Positions 45,070 to 58,317 of a stretch of 64,000 nt of DNA are shown here, in pieces. Location of the stretch: assembly GCA_014529385.2 (NCBI GenBank), contig CM043970.1:42533779-42597778 (forward strand), given 5' to 3'. The number at the start of each line of letters is the position of its first letter. Position 1 is the stretch's first letter. Source of the DNA: Adiantum capillus-veneris (Eukaryota; Streptophyta; Polypodiopsida; Polypodiales; Pteridaceae). A program made the translations under genes and the position numbers. The notes beneath the pieces were generated by a model that was not told where the DNA came from, did not search any database, and was given only the letters and a program-made list of their open reading frames with translations.

Positions 45070-46185
45070 TTGCAAAAGGAAGGTGAGGTAGAAGAGGAAA
45101 ATTCAGACTTACTACCTAGACAAGAAATTGAAGAATTGAAGTTTGTGCAGATGGTGGATCAAAATTCAAGTCCTAGTCCAAAGGAAGTTTTACATCAGGA
45201 GGAAAGGGAAGCAAGAGATTTGACTGAGAAGATCTACAATAAAAGGTTTGGGGGATCAACTAGAGTAGAGCAGGATGAGTTAAAGGATCTCAATTTAGGT
45301 ATTGAAGAGGATCCCAAGATAGTCAAGGTCAGTATTCATGTGGATGGACATTTTTTGCATGATTTGTTTCAGCTGTTGAAGGAGTACAAAGATGTTTTTG
45401 CATGGGACTACTCTTAGGTTAAAGGAATAGATCTTGATCTACATTAAAACCATATTAATCTTAAGGAGGATGCAGTTCTAATTGTGCAACAAAGGTACAT
45501 AATGAATCCAATATTTGCACAATAGGTTAAGCAAGAAATTGATAAGTTGTTGGATGTTGCAATCAAACCGATCCATGAAGTTACATGGTTGTCACCAATC
45601 ATTGTGATGCCCAAGAAAAATGGAAAGATCATAGTTTATGTTGACTATAGAAAGCTAAATGTAGCTAATATTATAGATACATTCCCAATGCCATTTTGTG
45701 ATGCAATATTGGATGCAGTAGCAGGTAAAGAAATATATAGCTTTTTAGAAGGTTTTTTAGGGTACAATCAGATCAAGGTTGCTAAGGAGGATCAACATAA
45801 AACAGATTTTATCACAGAATGGGGAGCCTTTTGTATCTACAATGATGAATTTTGGACTAAAAAAGGACCACCATCATTCAATTTTATAGCATACAAAACA
45901 TTTGAACCTTACCTACAAGATTTCATGAGAGTCTTTGTGGATGATTTTTCAGTATTTGTGAAGAAGGAATTGCACTTACACCATATGAAGTTGTGTTTTG
46001 AAAGGTGTAGACAGTTCAGAATGTGCCTTAATCCTTTAAAGAGTGTGATTGCTGTAAGGAGTGGGGTACTTTTAGGTCTTGTGGTTTCTCAAGAAGGGAT
46101 GTCCATTGATGAGAAGAACACTGAAGTTATTAAACCAACAAAAGCTCCAGAGAATGTAAAGGAAGTAATCGTCGAAAATGACATG
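45070..46185 (+). pseudogene. Gypsy polyprotein linker and RT relic
   Basis: 45070-45417 is an acidic linker ending YKDVFAWDYS, the usual start of gypsy RT. 45547-46221 gives WLSPIIVMPKKNGK, VYVDYRKLNVAN, FPMPFCDAILDAVAG, and VFVDDFSVF (the YxDD box). Conserved GFSGY and MPFGLKNAP blocks are worn. The RT ends abruptly near 46185, where other sequence begins. Confidence 0.8.
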
Positions 46186-46189
46186 ACAT

Positions 46190-47590
46190 ATGGGGTGGCC
46201 TCTACACCACACATAGCTTGAACATCCCCAAGCATCATCTAGAGGTAGAGTTATCCTCCAACTATAGAGGGGCACCACCTCGCATGAGTGCGGCTAGGAC
46301 GCAGACATACATGACCTAGGGTAGCAAAAGTGAGATGCCATCTAGGTAGCCAACATGAAATGATGATGGAGCAAACATCTGGATATAGAAAATTCCTAGT
46401 CAACAGTCAGGAGTGTGTGTACAAGAGAGGTATGTGACACGGTCCAAATGGTGCATGACTGACTGGTGATGGCGCACGTGATGAAGTACAAGCAGAGTGA
46501 TATATAAGAGATGAATTATCCCATGGATATGGGAAAAACAAAGCTAAGAAGAAGAGAGAATGGACTCAAAGATCATGACAGCATTGCACACTTTTATTGA
46601 TGATGATGATACTTACAAACGGTGGTCTTGGCTGTTACCAACCTTGCTCTTGGCACTGGGGATGCATGATGGAATGCAAGCACCATATGGTGCATGGAAA
46701 ACATTTGGAGTTACCGAGGTTAGTACGTTAGTAGGAGGTTAGTTGAGGGAAACATCAAGACAATGCAACCACCAGCAAAGTCAATTACTAGCATCGAGAG
46801 TGGCCCGGGGTAGCATGGTGTCGGTGCATTCAATCCTAGCATGCTCATGTTGCCTTGTGGGGTGATAGTGAGTGCCTTATGTGCATAAGGTCGTCATGAC
46901 TAGTAAATCAACCGTTGGTGTGGTGGAGATTGGTGGTGATGGTGATGTGGCCAATGCTAAAATCCTCATGCTTACAATACAATCCTTTGTGTTCCTTCAA
47001 TACTAGCCAGTGCAATGAAGATGGAAGCTTCAAGCATTAAGCAAAACACTTATAAAACACAACATCAATTCCCTCACAGCCTCAGACCCAAGACCTCACA
47101 CACCTTTGAAGATGGTGAGAGCTAGCGGGGTATGAGAGTAGATTGAGAGAAAGAAGGGGTAGTCTTACGAGAAAAATGTACACCACCTCAGATAATCACT
47201 CATATTAGCATAGCATAGCTTAGTAATTAGCATGGTAGAGGACATGAGCATGCATTGAAGCTTGGCTCTTTGTTGGATTTGCATCACAAAGCCAAGAGTT
47301 GTTGGTGTAGGCCTCCCTTCTCACAAGCTTGGAGTAGGTGATAAGCTTTCCATTAAATCTTGAGAAGGAGAGAGAGAGTCTTCTTGCTTCACACATGAGC
47401 TTGTGTGAGTGTGTATGGAATAATGCCTTTGAAAATTCAGCCCCCTCTCTCTCTTGGTTGACCCCTCTTGCTATTTGCTCATGCTACCACCCCATTGGAC
47501 CTCTCCACGCTTAGCCAATAGGATTTGAGGAGCATAAGTGATAGTCTTTTGACATGTGTCCCCCTTTACCCTTTTGTGAGAGATTTAGGT
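46190..47590 (-). repeat. Diverged LTR related to the TE-2 LTR
   Basis: GGGGCACCACCT, GGCTAGGACGCA and neighbouring bases at 46268-46305 match the TE-2 LTR start region (about 11520-11555) in the same orientation. Later parts are only similar in composition. It lies exactly where the RT relic stops. ORF 46560-46742 (60 aa) has no known motif. Confidence 0.45.
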
Positions 47591-47616
47591 AGTTAATTAA
47601 TGCAACTAAACCCTCA

Positions 47617-48340
47617 TTGGACCCCTTTCTCTCCTGGCCAATAGGAATCAGGCAAGCCATTGGGCTGCTGAATGCTCATTGGACCCCTTGGGAGACTGTC
47701 CAATCTATGATTCCTAAATGCTTTGAAGTTTTGTTGAGGAAAGAATTTTTTCTGACTAAGGGTGACAAAAAATACTACATGCTAAAGAATGTCAACTATG
47801 TCAGAAGGGAGCAATTAAAGTGGTACTTCGAGAGATTGTGTTTCCTGATAAAGTTTGATTACATGTCAAAAGAGAACTATGGTCCATTGTGTTTTACAGA
47901 GTAGGGAGGTACTGTAGCTAGGGTAATTGGCTTTATGACAAGATCTTTGCTGAAGTTTACCTGTCAAACAAAAGGAAATCTGAGAATGGTAGCAGGCTAT
48001 GTGCATATTTAGCAGCCTTGTTTAGTTATGCTCACAAGGCACAAGTTGAAGACAAGGATGCAATTGAGCAAGCATTGCCAAGATCTTTAGACATAGCACA
48101 TCTATTGAAGTTAAAGCAGTTTGCAAGTCAAAAAACGGAGCTACCATCAGAAATAGAGGAGAATCATGACAGTTGAATTAGAAGATATTATGAAGACTTT
48201 GTCTGAAGTAGAAAAATTCATCAGATAGTGAAGAAAGGTTGAAGCCGATGCCAAAGCAGTTGACTTGTCATCTATCAGAGATGATGAAGTGCCGGTAATC
48301 TAGGTAGACTACAAAGTCAGGAAACGGTGGGAGCCATTAT
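47617..48340 (+). pseudogene. Unrecognised coding relic upstream of a protease
   Basis: 47617-47904 is open (TKGDKKYYMLKNVNYVRREQ, SKENYGPLCFTE) and 48000-48170 reads AYLAALFSYAHKAQVEDKD, then KLKQFASQKTELPSEIEENH in one frame. No known domain; position before a retroelement protease suggests gag-like or leader sequence. Confidence 0.4.
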
Positions 48341-48597
48341 CTTGTGTTATACTGGATGGAGGAGCAGGTGTGAATATCCTAGGGGCACATCTTCAGCAAA
48401 GGCTAGGCATCACAAATTTGAAACCAGCACCCTTTAAGGTTCAAATGTCCGATCATAGAGTCATTCAGGCGACAGGTATGATCGAGAATATGCAGATAAG
48501 GGTGGGGAAAGAAAAATTCAAAACCAGCTTTTTGGTACTGGATGTTCAAGGAGCATATGGGATGCTACTGCAACGCCCATGGCTATGCACAGCATAG
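48341..48597 (+). pseudogene. Retroelement aspartic protease relic
   Basis: VILDGGAGVNILGAHLQQRL in a slightly longer frame, then KPAPFKVQMSDHRVIQATG and GMLLQRPWL form a retropepsin core (active site D-G-G, flap-side and LGRPW-like ends). It is close to the relic at 44.6 kb. Confidence 0.78.
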
Positions 48598-48693
48598 GCT
48601 GTTCATGATTATGCTAATCATACTTTAACAATACAGGGCACCAGTAGGAGAATTAAGACCCAAACAAACAACATCAGAAGTTGAAAGAAGGCA

Positions 48694-50664
48694 TTGCGAC
48701 CAGAAGAGCTTTTCCAGAAGTATGGGGTTAAGAAGATTGAGAGGATGCTGACAAAAATGAATATTTTTTCATTGGCTGAGATAGACTTAAATGTAGTATT
48801 ATTTGACAAGGATCAAGCTAAAAATCAGAGGAAGCAATTACCTTTATATGAGCTACTGACAACCTACACTGCATTAAAGGCTTCTCTTACAGATTCTGAA
48901 TCCACAAGGCAATTCCACTATGGATATGGACAACTTGAAGACACTCGTGGAAACTATGCAGAGTGATTTATAAGAAAAGCTCTTTGAATACAACACTGCC
49001 TTAGAAAATTAGGCCATCATAGATTATATTAGTAAGCGAAATGATCCTTATGAGGAGTCTGAGAGGGAAGAAGAGCAGGATGAGGAAGGGGAGGACAACC
49101 CGGCAGATAAACCTGATGATGATGATAATTTTCCTCCTTCCCCACCCTCAGGCTCTAGAGCTGGTGGATCAGCTGCCACAGGGGGCAGTGAACCCAACAA
49201 AGATCAGCCAGACCAGCAGTCGGGTGACTAGCAGTCTGATGGTCAGCAGCAAGGTAGTGGATAGCACAATAAGGGCAACATTGGAGATTCTCCAGTACAC
49301 CAGTCACAGCACATTTCAGACAGCAAAGGAAAAGCCAAAGTTGTGTTGCATCCTTTAAGGTTGATGAGCAACACTCCTTACAGCTCATCACACTGAACAA
49401 GAGATTAAGACGTCAGCAAGCTCCTATTACTAAGAAGTATTTGGAGGATGACACTCTTATATCTGATTTGGAATGCTTCCAAAGGCTATATGTAGAAGCC
49501 TGAGAAATGATTCAACACTGGAAGTCAGTCGCCTTTCATGATCAAGAGCTGTGCCAATTACCTGGGCATCCCAGTAGGATCCAGCTACTAGAAAGGGTAC
49601 CTGAGTGGACGCTGACTTCTAATGATATGACAGTCAATCCACATTGGCAGTGATAGTCCACTGCAGATCGACACTCTCTGGCTCTTGAACTAGATCTACT
49701 GCTAGGAAACAGACCTGCATACAGATGTATGAAGGAGGTCAGGACTCAACTGAAAGAAGTCTTGCTTCAGATGCATATTGCCAGAGGATTTTTGGATGAG
49801 AGGGTGCAGGCCATCATTGAAGATCGGTCTTCCAATAGTAAAGGACCCCGAACTCAAATGACAGTAGGAGAACAGGCAATTGCTCTCCGAAAAGTCTCTC
49901 AGCTGGTGTGAATTGCTAGGAAGATGATGCAGCAGGAGAACCAAGCTGTTCTCAATTTTTTGGAGTTTGTGCCTGATTCTTCAGTTCTCTTGTATGCATT
50001 ACCTGCTAAAGAGGCTGAACTACCTAGATTTTTCACATCTTTGTATCCTCATCATCCAGAACCAGTGGATTGGCTCACTTACTTCAGCATCACTAATGAA
50101 CTCCAGGACTGGTATGAGCGAGCCACTATGGAATGGAAAGCCTGGCAATCACTAATCAATGATGCCCTCAAAATGGATAGTGTCATGGATCTGTAGGGAG
50201 AGATTCAAAAGGTAAAACTCTGTATGGGATAGTGGAAGATCCAGCTCCGTGGATTAACAAAGATCACAAATCATTTACCTCAATTGACTGTGTAGTCTTC
50301 CAAGATTCTTAAAAAGGATGTCACTACCAAACCAGGACTCGGACCACAACACAGAGAGATGGCTAAGATTCTCTTTGAAGCTAGAATTAAGACGAATCAG
50401 CCTCTCCCGCAAGGATGGATCCACACAGCCTCGCATTGTCATAAATTGGCCAAAACTCGTCTAAAAAAGGGCAAACGCAGTTTGTATGATCCCAACACCA
50501 AACCTACAACACCCTCACTCCTTATGAATTTGAGATGTCCACTAAAATGCGGGATCATCTGGAGCAAGAGGCCATTTACAGACTTATCCAGCAGGACAAT
50601 GCTGGCACTGGGACTTCTGAAGCACCAACACAGAAGAAGGGCAAGAGAAAGCGGGTTCAATTAA
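48694..50664 (+). pseudogene. Long unknown ORF region after protease
   Basis: Successive open pieces with a handful of stops cover nearly 2 kb: KYGVKKIERMLTKMNIFSLA, an acidic and Pro/Ser/Gly-rich part (EEEQDEEGEDNPADKPDDDD), then a likely helical part (RPAYRCMKEVRTQLKEVLLQ, QENQAVLNFLEFVPDSS, PEPVDWLTYFSITNELQDWY). No RT, RNase H or integrase motif appears where they would be expected. This arrangement again resembles a non-autonomous element with protease and a foreign ORF. Confidence 0.45.
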
Positions 50665-50689
50665 AGGATACTGGGTAGTTCCATCTAAG

Positions 50690-51300
50690 AATCAGACAGT
50701 GGATTTTCCCAATTAGGCACTAGAATTTCCTTGGCTAGGCACCCTTGGAATTACAACTATATGGGGTTTAGGGTTCAAGGTTTCGGTGGAATTTTTCTAG
50801 TTAGAGGAAATTTTGGAGTTATACCAAAATTCAAGAAAGGAGGGAAGGATGTAGAAGGCGAGGACAATCTCAGCAGGCGAGAACTGCCCCTTAGAAGGTC
50901 GACCAGCGGGAAGTGGGAACAGCTACACTGGCAGTAATTATCGTAGGCAATTACTGTAGTAAGGCACTTACTATAGTAACTCTTGAGAGCTATAAATAGG
51001 ACCCGCTACACTGTAACCGGGCTTCTTGGCTTCTTGTCTTTTTTGCCTTTGGCTTTCTAAACACTTTTGGCTTACGAGCTCTTAGCTTCTAGATTCACCC
51101 TGTAATCATTTACTCTTGTAATCATCTGAGCTTAACCCATTGTACACTGTACTGGTTATCCTTGAGCTATCAATCTGAATCTGCAAATACCATTTTCGGT
51201 TTCCCAGTTCTGTCTTTCATTTCAGTATGTCATTCCAGTTCAGTTCTCTATTTTAGTCCAACACTCTGTTCCAGTTCTCATTAACTGACTGACGAGATAA
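50690..51300 (+). repeat. Probable LTR with TATA box
   Basis: The stretch following the unknown ORF has the look of an LTR promoter: TATAAATAGG at 50991-51000 with a GTAGTAAGGCACTTACTATAGTAA near-repeat just upstream and T-rich sequence downstream. The matching 5' copy was not found in the window, so ends are approximate. Confidence 0.45.
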
Positions 51301-51309
51301 CCAGTAGCT

Positions 51310-51854
51310 CTGAATTCTAACATTGGAATAAGGTTTGAAGAGACCATCTCCCATTCCATCGACCTTCTAAGACAATCACTACTCAAGGAAATCAAACATG
51401 GATATCCTATGTGCTCATGAATGAAACACAGCCTATAACACTCACACTCTCCAAATCAAGACCAAATGTGCTTGAAACGCACGAAACTCAGAGGGTACAC
51501 TCTACTTACCAAGAAGTCACTACCCTATCGACTCTAACTTAATACCCTGCCTATAGCCACTCCATGCAGCAAACATGTATGAAGATAGATAGTGTATTAC
51601 AGGTCATCGTTTTTTGTCACTTATGGTCCTAACATGCAACTCTACTCATCGTGAATCCATCGGTATAAAGAACTTGTGAAACAGACACATGGTTTGCAAG
51701 ATACTCACTTGAAAGCTCGTGGGAGATTGCTTTACAAGCGACAGAGCTAAAACTTTGCAAGATGGCATTGGAGCGTAGCCCTCGTCGTTGCTTATTTGTT
51801 GGTGGTGTCGGCTTTGCAATGGCTCCTCCGTAGTGCGTGTAGCAAAGAGATAAG
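51310..51854. other. Non-coding, possibly an old TE-5-like LTR
   Basis: Order of features recalls the TE-5 LTR: CACTCACACTCTCC.., ..AACTTAATACCCTGCC.., ACTTACCAAG, a segment ACTCACTTGAAAGCTCGTGGG followed by GGCATTGG..GTCG and a CT run. Similarity is weak and by eye only. Confidence 0.25.

Positions 51855-51927
<73 letters not shown>
51855..51927. repeat. (CT)n microsatellite
   Basis: About 36 CT units. Confidence 0.97.
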
Positions 51928-51930
<3 letters not shown>

Positions 51931-51999
51931 CCTTACAAAATATCCCTACGTCTCATGAAAATTAAAGAATAAAAAAGTGGTGTAGCTTTCCTGTGTTCA

Positions 52000-52760
52000 G
52001 CCATCAACAGTCATCTATCCCCTGAAGCCTAAGGATTATTTCTTTGTACTTTGCAATGAAGTAAGTAAGCAAAGGCATGCCATGTTACATAGTCTTGTCC
52101 CAATCCTCCCAATTTCTTTCTAGTTCATTTTGAGAGAGAAATTATTTCACAAAAATACTCTCAAATTGAGCCCAATCCCCTGGAATATTCCCTGATGCCT
52201 TGAGCCTCATCCACCATTTGTAGGCTTTCGGCCCCAACAATAGATTAGCCTCAAGTGGTTGGTACTCAAGTGGGGTGTATTTTAGCCTATGTAGGTCTTG
52301 CCATTTCTGCAGAAGGTATAAATAGAATCTTTGTTTCTATCTTTTTCTTCAACATTAAAAATTGAGGATATTTCATGTCTTTGAGAATAGGGTTGTCTCT
52401 AGGTCTTGACTAAGTATCAAGAGGAGGGAAATCAATCTCTCTTTACATAGTTCCATCGTCCCTGGACGTGGAAGGCATGTTTGGATCGGTTGGCACAAAA
52501 GACTGTGTCATCGACTGCTTACCCTTTTGCATACACTCAGTCAACTTGGTCATTTAATCTTTGAGACTATCTAGAGTAGCCAGAAAAGCATGTATTTGTA
52601 ATTTGATGTTATCTACCCTATGCACTATCATCTCATATTGCTCATGAGATGGCACATCCCACTCTTCCCCCATGTTCTCAATCCCATACATATGTTGGTC
52701 TTGGTTGTTGGTCTCAGTTGGTTTTTTATTTTGGTCTTTTCCCATTTTGTAAGTGTTAGG
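52000..52760 (-). pseudogene. Gag relic, minus strand
   Basis: 52554-52814 reads HEQYEMIVHRVDNIKLQIHAF then LATLDSLKD, and further left the minus strand gives GPKAYKWWMRLKASGNIPGD, then WAQFESIFVK and MPLLTYFIAKYKEIILRL: the WW..L...W..F...F order of a plant gypsy gag. Several stops. No pol follows on the left. Confidence 0.6.
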
Positions 52761-53381
52761 TGTCAGGGCTATGAAGGATGATAGCGTGTAGGAGCCATGG
52801 CGAGGTGATGGCATGCAAAGCAGAGCAGAGAAAGCGTAACGAGAGCAGGAATCGACACAATGTAAAAATAGAACAACATGCTATATTATTTATATTCAAA
52901 ATCCTTTTACATATATGTAACCACTTTGGCCATGCACACTCCACCAAGACAGTGTTCCCACATGGGTTTGACACCAGATTGGACTAGGTCTTGAACCCCC
53001 CCCCCCCCCTTGACAACAACATAGGTGTGTGCGTGTGTGCACTTCCCTCGGACAACAATCAAAGTGAGCCGACAAGAACTCCACCAAACATAAATGGGAG
53101 GTCTTACCACTTATGTGTGGCAGTGTCTATAACCCTTTACAAATTTTTTCCATGGCAATAACTGAAAACAAGGCTTTGGACAGAAAACTATATGGTTGTG
53201 TTGATAGTAGACAAAACATAACAAATCTATGACACTTAACAAGGAAAATTAATTTTTGTACGTCGTGTTGTTGATGTGCCGAGTGCTTGAAGCAAAGCTT
53301 CATGTTCTGCATCAGTTGACATATTGCCAATCGTATTTGATTGAGAAGAAAGGCCACTAAATTGATATATATGGCATACAC

Positions 53382-53423
<42 letters not shown>

Positions 53424-53600
53424 TTGCATTTAAATTTACATGAAAAATATCGACTACATCATTTGACTCATTACCCTTTGTCAGCTCCATATAAGAGTGC
53501 ATCGTAGTAGGACTGTCGGGGGGGGGGGTTGGTTAAACCACTATTGAGATTCTCTTTTTGGCCTATCCAAAGGGCTAACGCCATAGTGATGTGTTCCGTT
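52761..53600. other. Non-coding; homopolymers and GA repeat
   Basis: Contains a C run (52995-53009), a (GA)n repeat (about 53383-53421) and a G run (53518-53528). No gene recognised. It may include the 5' LTR of the gag relic on its left. Confidence 0.5.
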
Positions 53601-54670
53601 TTTTCTTAGTGAAAAATCTCATGTAATTTAAAAATTAAAATAAAGGATGAAAATGTTTGATTGGTTAGTGATGTAGTGAGCACTTATGAAAAGGTTACTA
53701 GTGGCAGTGAGTGGGTGACAAAAGATATCGAGATAAGATATTTTCCAAGATTATATTATTGAATGTGCTCAAAATTAGAGTCTAGCTCCTCTTTTCTCGT
53801 GTTGAGACTCGAGCGAATGATGGAGGGGGGCAGCAATTAGTCCCGAGGAGGGGGGACAGACTGTTTCCCACTAGAGAGGAAAATCTTTAATCTTTAATCT
53901 CGTGTTGAGGTGCACGGTGCTCTCTCTCGTGTTGAGTAGTTTGCACCATTGCATGAGGTGCTTCTTGTGCCTATTGTCGGCATGCAGCCGGGGGACGTGT
54001 GCAAAGCATGAGCAGGAGCAGATTAGCAGCAAATGCATGCAGGAGCACTAGGCAATGTGGTGGTAAATGGTTCGCGAAGGGGTCAGAGAGCAGGAATGAT
54101 CCATAGCTGAAGGTGTACTATAATGAGCATTAAGTTTATTAGCAAGACAGAAGCCGAATTACTTGCTATCGTAGACTCACGTCTATACTGTTGTGCAGGT
54201 GCTGACCTTGATCTTACACTCTACGAGCATACTTCATGATGATTCACTCAAGGGCTGAGCCTGCAGGTTTTATAACAGGCTGGAGTAGTATGCCAATGGA
54301 TCATGGGGCAACTGCCTTCGTGCCTTCAACTTCTAGGTTATGGTCTCGCAATCTCCATTTCTAGAAAGGAGGGACCTGGGCCTGGGCCAGAGCTGCCTTC
54401 TAACTACCAGTTTGCTGGCGCTGACGCTCCAGATCCTATATAACCACCGTTGTACCAGTGATATGGCCTCTGATCCACACGTAAATCGGCGCCCCTGCCC
54501 TACGGTAATAAATTAGAGTAGTATTACGGAGTAATGGGCTTGCTATACCCGGGCGATCAATTTTTTGATTGCCTTTCTTTTCCCCTGCTTAAAAGTCCTT
54601 TTTTGCGGTTTCTTCTTGCAGGCCAAGGGCAGCGGCAATAAGAAGAGAGATGCACTCACTCTTTATAGAA
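53601..54670. other. Gene-free stretch
   Basis: No open frame with a recognisable domain and no repeat with a second copy noticed. Confidence 0.5.
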
Positions 54671-54672
54671 TT

Positions 54673-54803
<131 letters not shown>

Positions 54804-54954
54804 CTCTCTCAAGTCTCACATGAACACATGTGTCAATTTATAAAAGACACCTCAGAACCTCCGCATTCTATTCACTCTTCGCCTAAAAGCTAAACAGAAT
54901 GCTCTTCACTCCGATCTCCCTTGACCCTCACCCTGTGTAACACGAGTCTTCAAC

Positions 54955-56057
<1,103 letters not shown>

Positions 56058-56069
56058 GCTCTGATACCA
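56058..56069 (-). promoter_or_regulatory. Copia primer-binding site remnant
   Basis: GCTCTGATACCA is the reverse complement of the initiator-tRNA-Met PBS TGGTATCAGAGC. One base later TGTTGGAGC begins, as an LTR would, so 56071 to roughly 56330 is probably what remains of a 5' LTR of a minus-strand copia element. No coding part is left. Confidence 0.75.
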
Positions 56070-56325
56070 GTGTTGGAGCTTTGCACAGAGCTGTCTGCGA
56101 GCAGGCTGTGAGTTGTCTGCGAGCAGGATATGGCGATAGAGAGATCCACTTGTTAGCAGGAAACACACACACACACACACACGGCTATGGCGAGAGAGAA
56201 CAAGAGAGATCCACTTGTTAGCAGGGAACACACACACACAGGGTGGCAGACGGCCATGAGAGGGGAGCAAGAGGAGCAGCGTCGTGCATCACAAGAAGTT
56301 TTGGACAAATTCTGACAATATTTCT

Positions 56326-56586
56326 CAACATTATGAGCTTCTGTGAGGAAGGCTCCGCATACCTAGCTAAGTACGATTGGGGACAGGGACCGCCAGCCCG
56401 GTTGGGGGGGGGGGGGGGGGGGCGGCGGTCCCCTGCCCCCAATCGTACCTAGCTAGGTATGCGACGCCTCTCGAGCAGAAGCTCATGATGTTATCGCCGG
56501 CCCGGTGGGGGGGCCGGTGGTCCCCTACCCCCAATCGTACCTAGCAAGGTGTGCGGTGCCTCTCGAGTAGAAGCTCATGATGTTAT
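56326..56586. repeat. G-rich fold-back plus third direct copy
   Basis: Arms 56326-56394 and 56424-56495 are inverted repeats. The inner 39 bp (GCATACCTAGCTA.GTACGATTGGG...) are almost perfect; the outer part with GAGCTTCTG/CAGAAGCTC is looser. The loop carries about 20 consecutive G. A further copy in the orientation of the right arm lies at 56514-56586. The copies differ by point changes. Confidence 0.9.
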
Positions 56587-56589
56587 GCA

Positions 56590-57555
56590 TTGTATGAAAA
56601 ACATTGAGAAAGACTCGGTTTTCCTACATGAGAAAATTTCTCAATCTTCTTGTGCATGCTTGGGGTTCCGTTTCTCCATTTTGGCACCTAGCCTCTTGGC
56701 CCTTATCAATTTGTAGGGGCGGTTCCCACAGTAGGCCACGACCCCTAGCCACGGGTAGTGTGTGAATGCTTCTAGTCGGTAGGATACTTCACAAATACTT
56801 TTTCTTGACACTGGTTTGGATTGAATGGAGGATATGTGCTCCAACGAAAGGTAAAAAAGCCAAATTTTGATTCGAGTATAAAAGTTTTGAAGGCCATAAT
56901 AACTTCTTATATCAAATTGGATTTGCTATGGTAGCAGTTCATGGTGGGCTATTTTTATTTGTTGATGCTTTCTCAAATTATTCTCACTCCTGACACACCA
57001 CGTGGGCACACTTTCCACCTGACTTGTTTTGGCAACATTTTGAGATCATTATTCTTTATTGCATCAAGGAATCGCAAAATATTTGTATTGACAACCATGG
57101 GTCTTTGCTCTTCTTCACTCCCTCAACCACGACAATGTGTGCCACGGGTGGTAGGATCTACAGTGCGGGTTGAAGCGCACAAACCTCGAGGCCTATGAAC
57201 GGTGTTAAAAATTTCAAGGGCATTTACTGCAGGCCTATCTATGGTCAAGGATTTGAACCCACCACCACGGCGACGACAACCTGGCGAATTAACCATGCTG
57301 GTTCATTGAAACCTACACAAAATTCGCAACCTTTTAAAGTTGATGCTTGTTTACTCCCCCATGTCCTTATTTACTTTTCATTTATTTTTCTGCATCCAAC
57401 ATCCTCACACACATCTACTTTTGTGCCCAGGCTTCTCTGTCGTCAATCCCACCACTCTAGCTTCATTTAATACCTTGTGTGATGTAGTGTTGAAGTCCCT
57501 CAAACAAGAAACTACAGGTTTGTTACTATTCAAGGAGAGCTAATCCATACAGATT
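56590..57555. other. Gene-free stretch
   Basis: Short open frames on both strands (for example 56641-56844 minus, 57195-57470 plus) have no domain known to me. GGATTTGAACCCACC at about 57249-57263 resembles a reversed tRNA B box but is isolated. Confidence 0.45.
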
Positions 57556-57557
57556 CC

Positions 57558-57700
57558 TTTGTTTCGATTGTTCTCTGCAACTCGAGAACATGAAGTTGAA
57601 ATCACTAATAATCTTGGACCACCATGCTGCAGTGAATAGGACCCGGCGCCCGTACACACCGCCTGTCACACCCTGGAAATTGGTTTCGCCCAAAGCATCT
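57558..57700 (+). pseudogene. Mitochondrial small-subunit rRNA fragment (NUMT)
   Basis: The DNA follows the 3' part of small-subunit rRNA: CTGCAACTCGAGAACATGAA, AATCACTAATAATC, ATGCTGCAGTGAATA, GTACACACCGCCTGTCACAC, then CCTGGAAATTGGTTTCGCCC and AAAGCATC. The stretch after CGCC(C/T)GTCACAC matches plant mitochondrial rrn18 as I recall it (CCTGGGAATTGGTTTCGCCC) better than plastid or nuclear rRNA. Most changes are C-to-T or G-to-A, typical of decay of methylated nuclear DNA. About 140 bp are left, so it is not a functional rRNA gene. Confidence 0.85.
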
Positions 57701-57757
57701 CCAACTTAGTTATAAATCTACATACCCATGGGTTTCTCAGCAACTCAAGGCCCTCTT

Positions 57758-57961
57758 CTAGTGCCGAACACTTCCTATTGCTTCAGTGAAGTGATTTTTG
57801 CCTAGAGACAGAGACCTAGATTGATAACTAGTGCCGAACACTTCCTATTGCTTCAGTGAAGTGATTTTTGCCTAGAGACAGAGACCTAGATTGATAACTA
57901 GTGCCGAACACTTCCTATTGCTTCAGTGAAGTGATTTTTGCCTAGAGACAGAGACCTAGAT
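57758..57961. repeat. 70-bp tandem repeat, about 2.9 copies
   Basis: Units start GTGCCGAACACTTCC at 57761, 57831 and 57901 and are identical over the visible length; the third ends at CCTAGAT. Identity says the array is young. Confidence 0.95.
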
Positions 57962-58317
57962 GAATGATCATTAAGAGATCGAGCTCTGCAACAAGCAAGC
58001 GTTCCAATCAATCAAAAAAAATAGTCAAGGAGGCAATTAACATGAGCTGCTTACCAGAGACTTACATTCCCAAAGGGAAACATGTGTTTAAGCAAGACCC
58101 ACCAATGAATTCTAGCTCACGAAGCCATAAGTATCATCCTATGTGGCTGGTCTAGCATGCTGTTCATTAGAGTGAGAGTCAAGGGGAGCTCCACCAAAGT
58201 TTGGGTGTTGATGCATTCATGCATATACAAAGGTTCGGTAACCTACAGAGGTTCCGAGTTCCTTTCTATTTCAGTTGGAATGATGTTTCATTTATGACAC
58301 TCTAAACGGCGAAGAGA

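Noticed and set aside
57225-57290. A tRNA gene near GGATTTGAACCC
   Set aside because: Only a B-box-like string; no A box, anticodon arm or acceptor pairing could be found.
57600-57700. A functional rRNA gene
   Set aside because: Only about 140 bp with many transitions.
57758-57961. CRISPR-like direct repeats
   Set aside because: Units are joined without spacers; it is a simple tandem repeat.
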